From Candidatus Hydrogenedentota bacterium (GTDB taxonomy: Bacteria; Hydrogenedentota; Hydrogenedentia; Hydrogenedentales; CAITNO01), in NCBI GenBank assembly GCA_007124105.1, contig SLFT01000139.1:1-15771 (forward strand): 15,771 nt of DNA, in the 5' to 3' direction. Of this stretch, positions 14,076 to 15,771 are shown piece by piece (position 1 is the first letter of the stretch; each line of letters starts with the position of its first letter). The notes below the pieces were generated by a model. The model did not search any database. It had not been told where the DNA came from and saw nothing but the letters and a program-made list of their open reading frames with translations. A program made the translations under genes and the position numbers.

Positions 14076-15771
14076 TTACATTCTTTCCGGCGTCTCGATG
14101 CCCAGTATATGCAGGGCATTGCTGAGCGTTTGCAGGGTTGCGCGGCATAGCAGCAACCGGGTCTGCGTTGTAGCCGCGTCATCCGCCGTGAGCACCGGGC
14201 ACTCATGGTAGAAGGTGGTGAAGGCGCGGGCCACATCAAGCGCAAAATTGGCGACGGGCGCGCAGACCCGCTGTTCGCTTGCGTCGCTGACGACCGACGG
14301 GAACGCCAGGAGTTTTAGCAGTAGCGCCCACTCCACATCGGTGTTAACGCAAAACGTATTGTCGGGCGCGTCAGGCACTGGCGCGTCGCTCTTGCGCAAT
14401 ATTGACCGAATGCGCGCACAGCTGTACTGGATATAAGGGCCGGTATCGCCCTGAAAAGACAATGCGGCCTCCATATCGAAAGTAACGTTTTTTGTGGGCT
14501 TCACGCGCAACACCGCAAATCGAATAGCGGAAACAGCCACTTGCGCCGCGATGGCGTCATGTTCTTCGTCTGTCATCTCCGGGAATTGTTCCGCCACCCG
14601 CTCCCGCGCCAGCGCCGCGGCCTGGTCGAGGAAATCGGCCAGCAACACCACCTTGCCCTGGCGTGTTGACATTTTTCCGTCCTTGAGCAGGATATAGGCG
14701 TAATAGACCACTTCAGGCGCGGGGACGCCCGCCGCATCGAGCATCAGCGCCAGTTGTTGCGCGTAAAGTTTATGGTCTTCGCCGAGCACCATCAGGTTCA
14801 GGTCGGCGCTATGCCCGCACTTGTCTATCGAGTATACAAGGTCGCGGCATCCATACATGGACGAGCCATTGGCGCGTCGCAATACAAAATAGCGGCCTTC
14901 TTCCGCCGGGTACCCCAGTTTCGACAGATCAACCACACGGCGTCCCTCTTCGTCAGTAAACAAGGCGCCCTTTTCCACGAGCGCCGTCTCCACGCGTTCA
15001 AGGCGCGGATCGTTTACATACAGCGATTCCCTGTCAAAAACATCATAGGAAACGCCCAGCCGTTCGAGCACCGCCAGTTGTCCTTTCAAGCATAAATCCG
15101 TTACGGCGTGAAATTTCTTCAAGGTTTCCGGGTCGCCGTCTTCGATCTTTGCAAGCAGTTCGTAGCCCCGCGCCGCAAACTGGGGGTCGTCTTCTGCCCG
15201 CTGGTTGGCGCTTACGTAGGCATCCAGTATCTGGGAGAAAGACAGATTTTCGATTTCATCGGCAATGAGCACCAGCAGCCCGATTTGCCTGCCCATGTCA
15301 TTCACATAATAATGCACCTCGACATCATATCCCTCGAAGCGAAGCAAGCGCGTGAGGCTATCGCCAATCATGGCGCATCGCCCGCGGCCGACATGCGGGC
15401 TGGCGTTGGGATTGATGCTGGTGTGTTCTATCAATACCTTTTTCCCCGTACCGACGCCGTTGCTTCCCCAGCGGGCGCCCGCGCTCAGAACCGCGGTAAT
15501 CGCTTCCGCGCCCACCCGGTTGCGATTAAGTTTAAAGTTAATGTACGGTCCGGCGGCGGCGGCGGACGTGATGTAATCATTGCCGACGATGGTTTCGGCC
15601 AGTTCTCGCGCAAGGGCGTGCGGCGCGGCGCGGCGCTTTTTGGCAAGGGTGAACATGGGAACGGCAATATCGCCCAGCTCCAGCGACGGGGGCGCACCGA
15701 CAACAATATCAGACTCTTCGGCCTCCGGAAAACAGCCACGAACAATAGTGGTGATATGCGTGGAAAGGTTC
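14076..15771 (-). CDS. argS: Arginyl-tRNA synthetase (N-terminus beyond window edge)
   Basis: This class I synthetase joins arginine to tRNA-Arg in the cytoplasm using ATP. About 565 residues are visible and the frame stays open to the right edge, so only a short N-terminal piece is missing. The start of the Add-1 domain (VPMFTLAKKRRAAPHALAREL) is followed by the ATP-binding signature PHVGRGR (about 15384-15395), where the last His of 'HIGH' is Arg. The KMSKS loop is KMSTR (14661-14675), in the order DGKMSTRQGKVV. QGDTGPYIQYSCARIRSI and the C-terminal DALR anticodon-binding helices follow, ending in LGIETPERM, a characteristic ArgS tail. An ATG at 15656 is internal, because upstream codons keep reading ArgS-like sequence. 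The gene is essential and probably single copy. Identity is secure. Confidence 0.96.
   Translation of the reverse strand, partial: NLSTHITTIVRGCFPEAEESDIVVGAPPSLELGDIAVPMFTLAKKRRAAPHALARELAETIVGNDYITSAAAAGPYINFKLNRNRVGAEAITAVLSAGARWGSNGVGTGKKVLIEHTSINPNASPHVGRGRCAMIGDSLTRLLRFEGYDVEVHYYVNDMGRQIGLLVLIADEIENLSFSQILDAYVSANQRAEDDPQFAARGYELLAKIEDGDPETLKKFHAVTDLCLKGQLAVLERLGVSYDVFDRESLYVNDPRLERVETALVEKGALFTDEEGRRVVDLSKLGYPAEEGRYFVLRRANGSSMYGCRDLVYSIDKCGHSADLNLMVLGEDHKLYAQQLALMLDAAGVPAPEVVYYAYILLKDGKMSTRQGKVVLLADFLDQAAALARERVAEQFPEMTDEEHDAIAAQVAVSAIRFAVLRVKPTKNVTFDMEAALSFQGDTGPYIQYSCARIRSILRKSDAPVPDAPDNTFCVNTDVEWALLLKLLAFPSVVSDASEQRVCAPVANFALDVARAFTTFYHECPVLTADDAATTQTRLLLCRATLQTLSNALHILGIETPERM

Overview
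The window is high-GC bacterial DNA (roughly 58-60 % by eye) with ordinary bacterial start sites and Shine-Dalgarno sequences. It looks like part of a chromosome from an uncultured Gram-negative lineage. The mix of an FG-GAP protein, a PQQ-like propeller protein, a ceramidase-like hydrolase, a secreted GH51 enzyme, a large FtsX-type permease and intergenic repeats of the 'ATCCGTGTTCATCC' and 'ATTGACGG' kinds fits Hydrogenedentota, Lentisphaerota or Planctomycetota-like bacteria. That placement is an inference from gene content. I see no rRNA, tRNA, CRISPR array, transposase or phage gene.

Layout. Positions 1-309 (minus) hold the start of a secreted FG-GAP repeat protein that runs off the left edge. 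A divergent gap with repeat element E1 follows, then a rightward block: a family 4 glycosyltransferase (518-1813), a membrane-anchored PQQ-like beta-propeller protein (2004-3281), a decayed-looking hexapeptide-repeat reading frame with one internal TGA (3281-3568), and a tightly coupled LolD/YbbA-type ABC ATPase plus 1100-residue FtsX-type permease (3713-7707). A convergent gap holds a hairpin terminator and a 30-bp imperfect inverted repeat. Two leftward genes follow: a ceramidase-like membrane-anchored hydrolase (7905-9521) and a secreted GH51 alpha-L-arabinofuranosidase (10019-11578). Between them lies a 497-bp gap with a second copy of the dispersed repeat (E2). A divergent promoter region leads to a GlgX-type glycogen debranching enzyme (11934-13994). 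This converges on arginyl-tRNA synthetase (14076 to beyond the right edge).

Working together. The ABC pair is the only clear operon. It is a predicted envelope exporter or lipid/lipoprotein-extracting machine. The glycosyltransferase and propeller protein upstream could belong to the same envelope programme, but the gaps of 190 and 431 bp leave this open. The GH51 enzyme acts outside the cytoplasm on arabinose-containing plant polysaccharides, while GlgX handles internal glycogen. Each has its own plausible promoter in the shared gap, so they need not be co-regulated. I found no convincing new defence or mobile system. The most interesting signals are the broken hexapeptide frame, the two dispersed-repeat families, and active-site departures in the glycosyltransferase and the ceramidase-like protein.
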